Source of the DNA: Sulfurimicrobium sp963779055
GTDB taxonomy: Bacteria > Pseudomonadota > Gammaproteobacteria > Burkholderiales > Sulfuricellaceae
Direction of reading: 5' to 3'
Length of the DNA: 64,000 nt
NCBI GenBank assembly: GCA_963779055.1
Contig: CAVZWN010000004.1
Span: 620,001 to 684,000 of the forward strand
This document shows positions 18,026 to 27,977 of this stretch, piece by piece (position 1 is the stretch's first letter; every line of letters begins with the position of its first letter). The notes under the pieces are model-generated. The model saw nothing but the letters and a program-made list of their open reading frames with translations, made no database searches and was not told the DNA's origin. Both the position numbers and the translations under genes were made by a program.

Positions 18026-19470
18026 AACAGGGAACGCTGAATCGCATAAGCACATAGCGCCATCAAGGGCTGTGGCAAGATGCCCAGAGCCAGCACCGCG
18101 AGGCCGTTGGTACTCATCAGTACGGCGATATCTCCTTCTGGACGAATCGGCGTTTCATCCTGTGGCTTGTCGAAGTACATTAGCTTGATAATCCGCAGAT
18201 AGTAGAACGCGCCAATGACGGAGAACAGCACGGCAGACACGACCAGCCATATGAAACCAGCCTGCAGTGCAGCCTGGAGTACTGACAGCTTGGCGTAGAA
18301 CCCGACTGTCGGGGGAATCCCCGCCATGGAAAACATGAGAAGCAACATCATGAAGGCATACCATGGGCTGCGCTGGTTGAGTCCCTTGAAATCGTCAAGA
18401 TTCTCGGCCTCGAATCCCTTGCGGGACAGCAGCATCACCATGCCGAAGCCGCCCAGGCTCATCAGCACATATACCAGAACATAAAACATTGATGAGCTAT
18501 AGCCATTCAGCGTGCCGGAGAGAAAGCCCAGCAACATGAAGCCCATGTGAGAAATGGTCGAGTAAGCCAGCATGCGCTTGATATTGGTTTGCGCGATCGC
18601 GGTAATATTGCCGATGGCCATGGAAAGGAATGCCATGATGACCAGCATGCCTTGCCAGTCCTGCACCAGTCCCTGCAGGCCCTCAACCAGCAGACGTGCA
18701 ACGAAGGCAAAGGCGGCAATCTTGGGCACCGAACCAATAAACAGGGTCACTGCGGTAGGCGCGCCCTGATACACATCGGGAATCCACATGTGGAATGGCA
18801 CCACGCCCAGCTTGAACGCCAATCCCGCGACGATGAACACCAGTCCGAAGGTCAGTATCACATGGTTGCCCGTAGTGTGCTGGATCACCGTCGCCACCTG
18901 GTTGATATTCAGGCTGCCGGTTGCGCCATACAGCATGGACATCCCGTACAAAAGCAAGCCGGAAGCCAGGGCGCCCAGCACGAAATACTTCATCGCCGCT
19001 TCGGAGGCCACCGCAGAATCACGCTGCAAGGCAACCATGGCATAGAGGCTCAGGGACAGCAGTTCCAGGCCCATGTAAAGCACCAGGAAATGATTGGCGG
19101 AGATCATGACCATCATTCCCAGCAACGCAAACAGCACGAGCGTGAAAAATTCACCACGGAACAAGCCGCGCAGGCTGATGTAGGTACGGGAATAAACCAG
19201 CACCACGGACACGGCAAGATAGCTCATCAACTTGAGCACATCGCTCATGGCATCATCCACGAACATGTTGCTGAAGGTGTATTGCGGTGCGGCGCCATGG
19301 GTTGAAACCGTAATCCAGGCCGCCCCCAGCAGGGTGATCTGTGTCAGGGCATAGGTAATAAAACGGTTCTTGGCCGAAAGAAACAGGTCAATAATGAGAA
19401 TCAACGAAACCATGACCAGAACAAAAATCTCTGGCAGTGCGGGGGTCAGGTTGGGCATGGGAAAAGTCAT
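18022..19470 (-). CDS. nuoN: NADH-quinone oxidoreductase subunit N
   Basis: Antiporter-like membrane subunit of complex I that carries one of the proton paths. 482 residues and about 14 helices. Landmarks: MGLELLSLSLYAMVAL near residue 130, LAFKLGVVPFHMWIPDVYQGAPTAVTLFIGSVPKIAAFA, and AYSTISHMGFMLLG. Start taken at MTFPMPNLTPALPEI; an internal Met four codons on is possible. Last core nuo gene, followed by DUF2818. Confidence 0.96.
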   Translation of the reverse strand: MTFPMPNLTPALPEIFVLVMVSLILIIDLFLSAKNRFITYALTQITLLGAAWITVSTHGAAPQYTFSNMFVDDAMSDVLKLMSYLAVSVVLVYSRTYISLRGLFRGEFFTLVLFALLGMMVMISANHFLVLYMGLELLSLSLYAMVALQRDSAVASEAAMKYFVLGALASGLLLYGMSMLYGATGSLNINQVATVIQHTTGNHVILTFGLVFIVAGLAFKLGVVPFHMWIPDVYQGAPTAVTLFIGSVPKIAAFAFVARLLVEGLQGLVQDWQGMLVIMAFLSMAIGNITAIAQTNIKRMLAYSTISHMGFMLLGFLSGTLNGYSSSMFYVLVYVLMSLGGFGMVMLLSRKGFEAENLDDFKGLNQRSPWYAFMMLLLMFSMAGIPPTVGFYAKLSVLQAALQAGFIWLVVSAVLFSVIGAFYYLRIIKLMYFDKPQDETPIRPEGDIAVLMSTNGLAVLALGILPQPLMALCAYAIQRSLL

Positions 19471-19481
19471 GAAACGGCCCT

Positions 19482-20966
19482 TTAAAGTTTACTTTGCGCC
19501 ACGTGGGCAAGCAGATTATTGACCGAGGCGTGCATCACTTCGGTAAAGGGCAGGGGATAGAGACCCATTCCGAGTACTGCAATGGCCAGTACGCCCAGCA
19601 CAAGGAATTCCCGGTTGTTGATGTCAGTCAACTTATCAACCTTTGCATTTGCCACAGGTCCGAATACCACACGCTTGTACATCCACAATGTATAGGCAGC
19701 GCCAAAAATCAGTGTCGTTGCGGCCAGGAAGCCATACCAGAAGTTAACCTTGACCGCAGCCAGGATCACCATGAACTCGCCCACGAAACCGCTGGTACCC
19801 GGCAAGCCTGCATTCGCCATGGCAAAAAGCATGAACAAAGCCGCAAACTTGGGCATCCTGTTCACCACGCCGCCATAATCAGCGATGTTGCGTGAATGCA
19901 TGCGGTCATACATGACGCCCACGCAAAGAAACATCGCAGCGGATATGAAGCCATGGGAAATCATCTGCACCAGCGCGCCTTCCATACCCATATCGTTGAA
20001 AATGAAGAAGCCCAGCGTCACAAAACCCATATGCGAAATGGAGGAGTAAGCGATCAGTTTTTTCATGTCGCTTTGCGCCAGCGCCACCAGGCCGATATAA
20101 ACCACCGCTATCAGGGACAGCGTAATCATGAACCCGGACATGGCATGGCTTGCGTCAGGCAGGATGGGCAACGAAAAACGCAGGAAACCGTAGGCGCCAA
20201 GCTTCAACATGATTGCGGCCAGCACCACAGAACCGCCCGTCGGTGCTTCAACGTGAGCATCCGGCAGCCAGGTATGAACCGGGAACATTGGCACTTTGAC
20301 CGCAAATGCGGTAAAGAAGGCGATAAACAGCAGAATCTGCACATTCAGATCAAGCGGCAGTCTGTGGAAATCAAGGATACTGAAACTGCCACCCGACCTG
20401 TGATACAAGTAAATGAAGGCAACCAGCATCAGCAACGAGCCCAGCAAGGTGTAGAGGAAGAACTTGACTGCTGCGTACACCCGGTTCGGTCCACCCCATA
20501 CGCCGATGGCGATGAACATCGGGATCAGCATGGCTTCCCAGAAAACGTAGAACAATATTGCATCCAGGGCTGAGAAAACACCGATCATCAAGCCGGACAT
20601 GATCAGGAAGGCCGCCATGTACTGCGACACTTTCTTTTCGATTACTTTCCAGCCGGCAATGACCACCAGCAGGGTGGTAAAGGTCGTCAGCAGGATAAAC
20701 AGCACAGATATGCCATCCACACCAAGATGGTAGTGAATATTGAAGGTCTCAATCCACGGCGCCAGCTCGACAAACTGCATGTCACTGGTCAGGCGATTGA
20801 AGCCTGTAAAAAGCGGAATGCTGATCAGCACATTGGCGGCAGCACCAATCAGGGCAATAATGCGGGCAATCGGTGCATTACGGTCACTACCTGTGGCGAG
20901 CACCAGCAGGCCTGCCACGATTGGCAACCAGATCACCCAGCTTAACAATGTCGAACCTTCGCTCAT
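19482..20966 (-). CDS. nuoM: NADH-quinone oxidoreductase subunit M
   Basis: Antiporter-like membrane subunit. 494 residues, about 14 helices. Conserved features include FYVFWEAMLIPMFIAIGVWGG (the key Glu), FAVKVPMFPVHTWLPDAHVEAPTGGSVVLAAIMLKLGAYG and AYSSISHMGFVTLG. Complete, in line with nuoL upstream (gap 25 bases) and nuoN downstream (gap 11 bases). Confidence 0.96.
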   Translation of the reverse strand: MSEGSTLLSWVIWLPIVAGLLVLATGSDRNAPIARIIALIGAAANVLISIPLFTGFNRLTSDMQFVELAPWIETFNIHYHLGVDGISVLFILLTTFTTLLVVIAGWKVIEKKVSQYMAAFLIMSGLMIGVFSALDAILFYVFWEAMLIPMFIAIGVWGGPNRVYAAVKFFLYTLLGSLLMLVAFIYLYHRSGGSFSILDFHRLPLDLNVQILLFIAFFTAFAVKVPMFPVHTWLPDAHVEAPTGGSVVLAAIMLKLGAYGFLRFSLPILPDASHAMSGFMITLSLIAVVYIGLVALAQSDMKKLIAYSSISHMGFVTLGFFIFNDMGMEGALVQMISHGFISAAMFLCVGVMYDRMHSRNIADYGGVVNRMPKFAALFMLFAMANAGLPGTSGFVGEFMVILAAVKVNFWYGFLAATTLIFGAAYTLWMYKRVVFGPVANAKVDKLTDINNREFLVLGVLAIAVLGMGLYPLPFTEVMHASVNNLLAHVAQSKL

Positions 20967-20991
20967 AACTTCCCTAAATCACTCAGTCTCA

Positions 20992-22984
20992 TCATCTAAC
21001 GAATAGCGAGATCATCAAAAACACACCAATGATCATGGCAAAGGCGTAGTGGTAAATGTAACCGGACTGCGCGTGCCGGATCAGCGCGGAAAACCAGCCC
21101 ACCAGGCGCGCTGTGCCATTTACAAGCAAACCGTCAATCAGCCAGACATCACCCACTTTCCAGAAGGAGCGTCCGAGCAGCCGCGCTCCGCCAGCAAAGA
21201 AAAAGTCGTTGAAGGTATCAAGACCGTATTTATTCTCGAGAATGGAGGAAATCAGGCTGAATCTGGCTTTGATCACCCCCGGCAGATCCGGGCGAAGGAT
21301 ATACAGGTACCAGGCCGTCCCCGCGCCACTGACAGCAAGCCAGAAAGGCAGCGTACCCAGGGCATGCACCATCATTGCCCCTACGCCATGGAATGCTTCT
21401 GCCAGGTGCGCCATGCCCTGATGGTCTGGGGAAATATAAATCGTGTCGCCAAAATAATTGCCGAAGAGCATCGGCCCGATCAGCCAGCCCGCTGCCACGG
21501 ATGGAATCGCCAGCAGCAGCAAGGGCAAGGTCACGACCCACGGAGATTCGTGTGGCTCGGCCGCGCCGTGGTGGCCGTGATCATCGTGATGGCCATGTCC
21601 AGCAGAAGGCGCATGACGGAAACGCTCTTCGCCATGAAATGTGAAGAACACCAGCCGGAAGGAATAGAAGCCACCGATAAATACACCCGCGAGAATCGCA
21701 ATGTAGGCAAAGCCCGCCCCGGGGATATGCGAATGCGCAACGGCCTCAATAATCGAATCTTTGGAGAAGAATCCGGCAAATGGCGGCAGCCCGGCATTGG
21801 CGATGGCACCGATCAGGACGGTCAGATAAGTGATGGGCAGATATTTGCGCAGTCCACCCATATAGCGCATGTCCTGCTGGTGATGCATGGCGATGATCAC
21901 CGAACCGGCACCCAGAAACAGCACCGCCTTGAAGAAGGCGTGAGTCATGAGATGGAACATGGCAGCAGAATAGGCTGACGCGCCCAGTGCCACAGTCATG
22001 TAGCCCAGTTGCGAGAGCGTGGAATAGGCAACCACGCGTTTGATATCGGTCTGCACGATCGCCACCAGCGCCATGAACAGCGCGGTGATGGCACCAATCA
22101 CGATAACAAAGGAGAGCGCCGTTTCAGACAGTTCGAACAGCGGCGACATGCGCGACACCATGAAAATACCGGCCGTGACCATGGTTGCAGCATGAATCAG
22201 GGCAGAAATCGGGGTCGGGCCTTCCATGGAGTCTGGCAGCCAGACATGCAGCGGAAACTGCGCCGATTTGCCCATGGCGCCAATGAACAGCAGGATGCAT
22301 ATGACCGTCAGCAGGCTCCAGGTTTCACCCGGCAGCAGGCTGATACTATGCCCGGCCATTTCCGGTGCCAGTGCAAAGACTGCGGCGTAATCCAGCGTAC
22401 CGAAATACGCCAGTACCATGCCGATCCCCAGCAGGAAGCCAAAGTCGCCGACACGATTGACCAGAAAAGCTTTCAGATTGGCATAGATGGCCGTGGGTTT
22501 GGTATACCAGAAACCGATCAGCAGATAGGAAACCAGGCCCACCGCTTCCCAGCCGAAGAACAAGCTGCAGGAAGTTGTTGCTCATCACCAGCATCAGCAT
22601 GGAAAAGGTAAACAGCGAGATATAGCTGAAGAAACGCTGATAACCGGGATCTTCTGCCATGTAGCCGATGGTGTAGATATGGACCATAAGCGATACAAAG
22701 GTCACCACCACCATCATCAGGGCGGACAGCCTGTCGATCAGGAAGCCGACTTCAAACCGCATTTCGCCTGAAATCAGCCAGGTATAGACGCTGCCGTTAA
22801 AGGTATGCCCTGCCAGCACATCCTGAAAAATCACAACGGACGCGATAAAGGAAACCGCGACGCCAGCAATCGTGACCCAATGTGACAGCGAGCGGCCAAT
22901 CATCTTGCCAAACAGGCCGGCGATTACCGCCCCGACCAGGGGGGCCAGCGGCACGAGCAGATAAAGTTTTTGCATTTCAGTCAT
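20992..22984 (-). pseudogene. nuoL: NADH-quinone oxidoreductase subunit L, single-base frameshift
   Basis: Largest antiporter-like subunit of complex I, with the lateral helix. The N-terminal part reads MTEMQKLYLLVPLAPLVGAVI to MSNNFLQL, then leaves frame. The rest (FFGWEAVGLVSYLLIGFWYTKPTAIYANLKAFLVNRVGDFGFLLG onward) continues in the next frame to the natural stop. One extra A at 22562-22563 (plus strand) is the cause; removing it gives a normal protein of about 663 residues with the FFGWEAVGL, HAATMVTAGIFMV and HLMTHAFFKAVLFLGAGSVI motifs. A sequencing overcall is likelier than real loss. Confidence 0.92.
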
Positions 22985-23053
22985 AAATTTTGGTGAGGGG
23001 TTTAGATGTGAGGCGCAGGGCAAACATTGCTCCCACTCCCCGCCTCATCCCCA

Positions 23054-23360
23054 TTACCCTTTCAAATGATCCAGATCCTGCACGTTGATCGTACGCAGAT
23101 TGCGGAACAGCACCACCAGAATCGCCAGGCCGATGGCGGCTTCTGCGGCTGCCACAGTCAGAATGAAGAAGACAAAAACCTGGCCCGCCGTATCATTGAG
23201 ATAATGAGAGAACGCGACAAAATTCATGTTCACTGCCAGCAGCATCAGTTCGATGGCCATAAGCAGGACGATCACATTCTTGCGATTAAGGAAAATCCCC
23301 AGCACGCTGATGGTGAAACAGAATGGCACCCAGTACCAGATAGTGGGATAAAGTCAGCAC
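23054..23360 (-). pseudogene. nuoK: NADH-quinone oxidoreductase subunit K, single-base frameshift near the start
   Basis: Small three-helix subunit of complex I. GTG at 23360 (GAGG nine bases upstream) starts LTLSHYLVLGAILF; the remainder (TISVLGIFLNRKNVIVLLMAIELMLLAVNMNFVAFSH) follows in another frame. The run AAA at 23316-23318 (plus strand) has one base too many. With AA the reading is ILFTISVLGIF and the protein has the usual 101 residues, including the conserved Glu of AIELMLLAVN. It starts 10 bases after the nuoJ stop. Probably intact in the living organism. Confidence 0.9.
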
Positions 23361-23370
23361 GAGTGGTTCC

Positions 23371-24021
23371 TCAAGATGGTTGCTCCGTTTGCGGGGCAGC
23401 TTCCGGCTTCTTCATCAGCTTGGTGTCTGCAGGCACGGGAATGATGCGTAGGCGATCATTGCGGCGCACCGCGATCTGCTCGGCCTGATCCTGAAATTTC
23501 GTATCCTTGCGGCGACGCAGGGTAAGCGCAATAGCCGCCACAATCGCCACCAGAAGAATGACAGCAGCGATTTCGAACGGGTATACATATTCGGTGTAGA
23601 TCAGGCGACCCAGTTCCTTGGTGTTGCTGTATTCAGGCCCATGAATGACAGGCGCATTTCCGCTGCCATTTGCCCAGAAATCACGACCGGCAAGCACCAC
23701 GACCATTTCGACGGCCATCAGAATTGCCACCGTCAGCGCAAATGGCAGGTTTTTCCAGAATCCCTCGCGCAAGGTGTCGAAATTGATATCCAGCATCATC
23801 ACCACGAACAGGAACAGCACCATTACGGCTCCCACGTAAACCAGCACCAGCACAATGGCGAGAAATTCTGCCTGCAGCATGAGCCACAGTGCTGCCGCGG
23901 TAAAAAAAGACAACACCAGATACAGTGCGGAGTGCACCGGATTGCGCGCAGTCACCACGCGTGCTGCAGCGAACAGCAGTATCGCGGCAAAAAAATAAAA
24001 AATTAGTGCTTGCGCATTCAT
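23371..24021 (-). CDS. nuoJ: NADH-quinone oxidoreductase subunit J
   Basis: 216-residue membrane subunit with five helices. Conserved block SALYLVLSFFTAAALWLMLQAEFLAIVLVLVYVGAVMVLFLFVVMMLD. The C-terminal tail after the last helix (RRRKDTKFQDQAEQIAVRRNDRLR...) is cytoplasmic, charged and typical of betaproteobacterial NuoJ. Located between nuoI and nuoK. Confidence 0.95.
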   Translation of the reverse strand: MNAQALIFYFFAAILLFAAARVVTARNPVHSALYLVLSFFTAAALWLMLQAEFLAIVLVLVYVGAVMVLFLFVVMMLDINFDTLREGFWKNLPFALTVAILMAVEMVVVLAGRDFWANGSGNAPVIHGPEYSNTKELGRLIYTEYVYPFEIAAVILLVAIVAAIALTLRRRKDTKFQDQAEQIAVRRNDRLRIIPVPADTKLMKKPEAAPQTEQPS

Positions 24022-24042
24022 TAACTGAATCCTGTCAAAAAA

Positions 24043-24534
24043 CTAGCGGTATTTCGCATCTGCGGCTCTGTCACTGGCGATTTGCGCTTCATGCTTGTCG
24101 CCCACTGCCAGCAGCATCTGTTTGGTGTAGTAAAGATCGCCACGTTTCTCGCCGTGGTAATCAAAAATCCGGGTCTCTACAATGGAATCCACCGGGCACG
24201 ACTCTTCGCAGAATCCACAAAAGATGCACTTGGTCAGATCAATATCGTAGCGCGTGGTACGCCGGGTACCATCAGCACGCTCTTCCATGTCAATCTGGAT
24301 CGCCATGGCCGGGCAAACCGCTTCGCACAGCTTGCATGCAATGCAGCGCTCCTCGCCATTGGGGTAGCGCCGCAGGGCGTGAAGGCCGCGGAAGCGTGGC
24401 GACATCGGCGTGCGCTCCTCTGGAAACTGCACGGTAATCTTGCGCGCGAACAAATAACGTCCGGTCACAGCCATACCCTGAAGCAGCTCGATCAGGAGCA
24501 GACTCTTGAAGAATGCATTAAGGCTTTTCATCAT
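24043..24534 (-). CDS. nuoI: NADH-quinone oxidoreductase subunit I (2 x 4Fe-4S)
   Basis: 163-residue ferredoxin-like subunit holding clusters N6a and N6b. The two motifs are CIACKLCEAVCPAMAI and CIFCGFCEESCPVDSI (each CX2CX2CX3CP). FRGLHALRRYPNGEERC leads into the first motif. It lies between nuoH and nuoJ. Complete. Confidence 0.96.
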   Translation of the reverse strand: MMKSLNAFFKSLLLIELLQGMAVTGRYLFARKITVQFPEERTPMSPRFRGLHALRRYPNGEERCIACKLCEAVCPAMAIQIDMEERADGTRRTTRYDIDLTKCIFCGFCEESCPVDSIVETRIFDYHGEKRGDLYYTKQMLLAVGDKHEAQIASDRAADAKYR

Positions 24535-24553
24535 TTCTATTTAGTCTTGCTCT

Positions 24554-25583
24554 TCAGTGGAACAAATAACCCAGCGGGGTCTGCATCATGCCGCCAATCA
24601 CCAGCATCCATATCAGCGTTACCGGGATGAACACCTTCCAGCCCAGGCGCATGATCTGGTCGTAACGGTAGCGGGGGAAAGTTGCCCGGAACCACAGGAA
24701 CAGGAACAGCACGAAACAGATTTTCGCGATCAGCCAGAAGAAATCCGGGAATCCAGTTAAAGGGCGCAACATCGAATAGAGGCAACCAGCCGCCCAGGAA
24801 CATCAGCGCCGACAGCGTAGCAACCAGGATCATGTTTGCATATTCGGCAAGGAAAAAGACCGCAAATGCCATGCCCGAATACTCGGCATGAAAACCGACG
24901 ATTTCGGATTCACCTTCAGCCACGTCGAATGGTGCGCGATTGATTTCAGCCACGGAGGAAATCAGGTACACCACAAACAGCGGAAACAAGGGCAGCCAGT
25001 ACCAGCTGAAAAAGGTGGAACCCTTCTGCGCATTGACGATTTCAACCAGATTGAGACTTTGCGCCGCCATCAGCACGCCTACCAGGGCAAAACCCATGGC
25101 AATTTCATAAGACACGATCTGTGCCGCGGAGCGCATGGCGCCGAGGAAAGGGTATTTCGAGTTGGATGCCCAGCCCGCCAGCACGATCCCGTAAACACCC
25201 ATGGAAGTGATTGCCATGATGTAAAGCAGGCTGGCGTCGATATTCGCCAGCACCAGTTCCGGCGAAAATGGCACCACGGCCCAGGCAGCCAATGCAGGCG
25301 CCATCGCCAGGACCGGCCCGAGCAGGAACAGTTTTTTGTTGGCGCTGCTGGGGATGATGATTTCCTTCATCATCAGCTTCACACCGTCCGCAATCGGCTG
25401 CAGCAGACCCAGTGGACCAACGCGGTTGGGGCCGATACGCACCTGCATGTAGCCGATCACCTTGCGTTCCGCATACGTGACATAGGCCACTGCCAGAAGC
25501 AGGGGGCCGACGATGACGACGATTTTCACCAGCGTCCACACTACTGGCCATGCAGGGCCCAACAAGGATTGAAAGAATTCCAT
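24554..25583 (-). pseudogene. nuoH: NADH-quinone oxidoreductase subunit H, single-base frameshift near the C-terminus
   Basis: Membrane subunit at the quinone site. Residues up to FNWIPGF are intact (VAYVTYAERKVIGYMQVRIGPNRVGP, then EINRAPFDVAEGESEIVGFHAEYSGM). After that the frame shifts, and the genuine tail FFWLIAKICFVLFLFLWFRATFPRYRYDQIMRLGWKVFIP ending GYLFH is read in another frame to 24554. The run AAA at 24741-24743 (plus strand) should be AA. Without correction a wrong tail runs to 24537. Likely an overcall. Confidence 0.92.
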
Positions 25584-25587
25584 CGGA

Positions 25588-27948
25588 TCAGGCCTTCTCT
25601 ACCACAATTTCACCAAACATCGCGCCAAGACCGGCCGTCAGTGGATGCGATGCCGGAACCCGGGCACAACCCGGCGGAAGTTTGTCATCGAGCCGGACAC
25701 GCATGACTGCGCTTCCCGCACCCTGGCGCACAAGGGCCATTGCGCCATTTTCAAGATGCAGCTGGGCCATCAATGCGCCATTCATCGAGACTTCCGGCGC
25801 AGCCCCATCTGCTGTGCGCTGCAGAGAATCCGCCCGGCGAACCAGGGCATCCGCCTGATATATCGGCACTTCGGCAATACGCTGCACCCCGTTGCCAGCC
25901 GCAGCCAGACTGATCTCGTTCATGCCCTGCAACTGATTGCCGCATGCGGCCTGCGCTGCTGCGTCACCAGTACCCAGAATCTCGGCGCGCACATCTTCGG
26001 AGCTGTTGAAATCAAAACCGTTCAGATTGAACATATTGCCCAGCACGCGCATCACCTTCCAGGCTGGACGGGTTTCTCCCTGCGGCTTGACGACTGCGTT
26101 AAAACCCTGGGCGCGCCCTTCAGTGTTCACGAACGTTCCGGATGTCTCGGCAAACGGCGCAATTGGCAGCATCACGTCTGCATAATTAGCGGCCTGATGG
26201 CGATAGGCGCTCAGGGCAACGACCAGTTCGGCTTTTTCCATTGCTGCCGATGCAAGTTGCGGATCATGGCAGTCCAGCTCAATTTCGGTATTCAGCAGCA
26301 AGTAAGCCATGCGTGGTTCACGCAGCATTTCGGCGGCATTCATTCCCACTGTTGCGGGTTTTCCCATGGCACCGACAAAAGGCACCGCCCCGGCAAGACA
26401 GGCGCCAACACTGTTTGCGGCTTCACCCAGGACACCCAGCGTGGCGCCCGACATGTTCGCAATTTCCTGCGCGAGCACATACAGGCCGGCGTAATGCGGG
26501 TGATGCTGCGCCAGATTTCCCAGCAATACGGCTTTTTTGTTACCTGCAGCCAGACTGGCAGCCATGGATTGCGCAGATGAAGAAACAGTTATGCCAGCGA
26601 CGCTCTTCGGCACTGTGACCTGCTTGATTTCCGCAAGCGCCTTAAGCACCTGTGCCAAAGCATTCTGCATTTCCGCAGGTGCAACGATCAGCCTGTTTGC
26701 CACCTTGCACAGCAGGTCATCATCGACTGGATTCAGCAGATTCAACTCTGCACCGGCCTTCACGCCCTGGCGCAGGCGATGCGCGAGCAATGGATGATCC
26801 TTGCGCAGGTTGCTGCCCACCACCAGCACGCGGTCCAGTTCCGACAACGAAGCAATGCTTTGTCCCAGCCACGACGCACCCTGCATGGCGCCATCGGCAG
26901 AGAAATCGGCCTGACGTGTACGGTGGTCAACGTTGCCGCTACCCAGGCCGCGTACCAGTTTCTGCATCAGATACAGCTCTTCCAGCGTGCTGTGCGGTGT
27001 CGCCAGCGCACCGATCTGGGCCGGGCCGTGGTCATCGCGAATGCGTTTCAGGCCATTGGCGACAAATTCCAGGGCCGTCTGCCAGTCGCATTCCTGCCAC
27101 TCACCGTCACGCTTGATCATGGGCTGGGTGAGGCGCTGTCCGGAATTCAGGGCCTCATAGGAATAGCGATCCTTGTCGGACAGCCAGCATTCATTGATAG
27201 CCTCGTTGTCGCGTGGCGTAACGCGCATCACGCGATTGTTCTTTACATGTACTGCAAGATTGGAACCCAAACTGTCGTGCGGACTGATTGACGCCCGGCG
27301 GGTCAGTTCCCAGGCACGTGCGGTATAACGGAACGGTTTGCTGGTCAGCGCGCCTACCGGGCACAGGTCAATCATATTGCCGGACAGTTCGGAATTCACC
27401 GTGCGCTCGACAAAAGGCATGATTTCGGAGTGCTCGCCGCGCCCTGCCTGACCCAGTTCCATGATGCCGGCGATTTCCTGGCCAAAGCGTACGCAACGCG
27501 TGCAATGAATGCACCGCGTCATGTCAGTGGAAATCAGCGGGCCCAGTTCCTTGTTGCCGACCACCCGCTTTTCTTCCTGATAGCGGGAGGAGACGTCGCC
27601 ATAACCCACGGCCAGATCCTGCAACTGGCACTCGCCACCCTGATCGCAGATCGGGCAATCGAGCGGATGGTTAATCAGCAGAAACTCCATCACACTCTTC
27701 TGGGCACGAATGGCATATTCTGAACGGGTCAGCACCTTCATGCCTTCAGTAACCGGCGTCGCACAGGCAGGAAGCGGCTTGGGCGCCTTTTCAACCTGCA
27801 CCAGGCACATCCGGCAATTGGCCGCGATGGTAAGTTTATTGTGATAGCAGAAATGCGGAATATAAATCCCGGCCTGACGTGCTGCATCCATTACGGTGCT
27901 GCCGTCTTTTACTTCCAGTTGCCTGCCATCAATTTCGATATGCGCCAT
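25588..27948 (-). CDS. nuoG: NADH-quinone oxidoreductase subunit G
   Basis: 786-residue peripheral subunit carrying several Fe-S clusters. N-terminal 2Fe-2S ferredoxin domain (HFCYHNKLTIAANCRMCLVQVEKAPKPLPAC), the His-containing 4Fe-4S segment (NHPLDCPICDQGGECQLQDLAV), a further cluster (DMTRCIHCTRCVRF) and the molybdopterin-oxidoreductase-like region from about residue 220. Normal length for betaproteobacteria. Lies between nuoF and nuoH. Confidence 0.96.
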   Translation of the reverse strand: MAHIEIDGRQLEVKDGSTVMDAARQAGIYIPHFCYHNKLTIAANCRMCLVQVEKAPKPLPACATPVTEGMKVLTRSEYAIRAQKSVMEFLLINHPLDCPICDQGGECQLQDLAVGYGDVSSRYQEEKRVVGNKELGPLISTDMTRCIHCTRCVRFGQEIAGIMELGQAGRGEHSEIMPFVERTVNSELSGNMIDLCPVGALTSKPFRYTARAWELTRRASISPHDSLGSNLAVHVKNNRVMRVTPRDNEAINECWLSDKDRYSYEALNSGQRLTQPMIKRDGEWQECDWQTALEFVANGLKRIRDDHGPAQIGALATPHSTLEELYLMQKLVRGLGSGNVDHRTRQADFSADGAMQGASWLGQSIASLSELDRVLVVGSNLRKDHPLLAHRLRQGVKAGAELNLLNPVDDDLLCKVANRLIVAPAEMQNALAQVLKALAEIKQVTVPKSVAGITVSSSAQSMAASLAAGNKKAVLLGNLAQHHPHYAGLYVLAQEIANMSGATLGVLGEAANSVGACLAGAVPFVGAMGKPATVGMNAAEMLREPRMAYLLLNTEIELDCHDPQLASAAMEKAELVVALSAYRHQAANYADVMLPIAPFAETSGTFVNTEGRAQGFNAVVKPQGETRPAWKVMRVLGNMFNLNGFDFNSSEDVRAEILGTGDAAAQAACGNQLQGMNEISLAAAGNGVQRIAEVPIYQADALVRRADSLQRTADGAAPEVSMNGALMAQLHLENGAMALVRQGAGSAVMRVRLDDKLPPGCARVPASHPLTAGLGAMFGEIVVEKA

Positions 27949-27977
27949 TTTTAGTATCGTTTTAAAAGTTTAGCGGC

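Noticed and set aside
20992..24760. Programmed frameshifting as the cause of split nuoL, nuoK and nuoH
   Set aside because: No slippery heptamer with downstream structure is seen, and the same type of +1 event occurs in unrelated genes; a sequencing cause is simpler.
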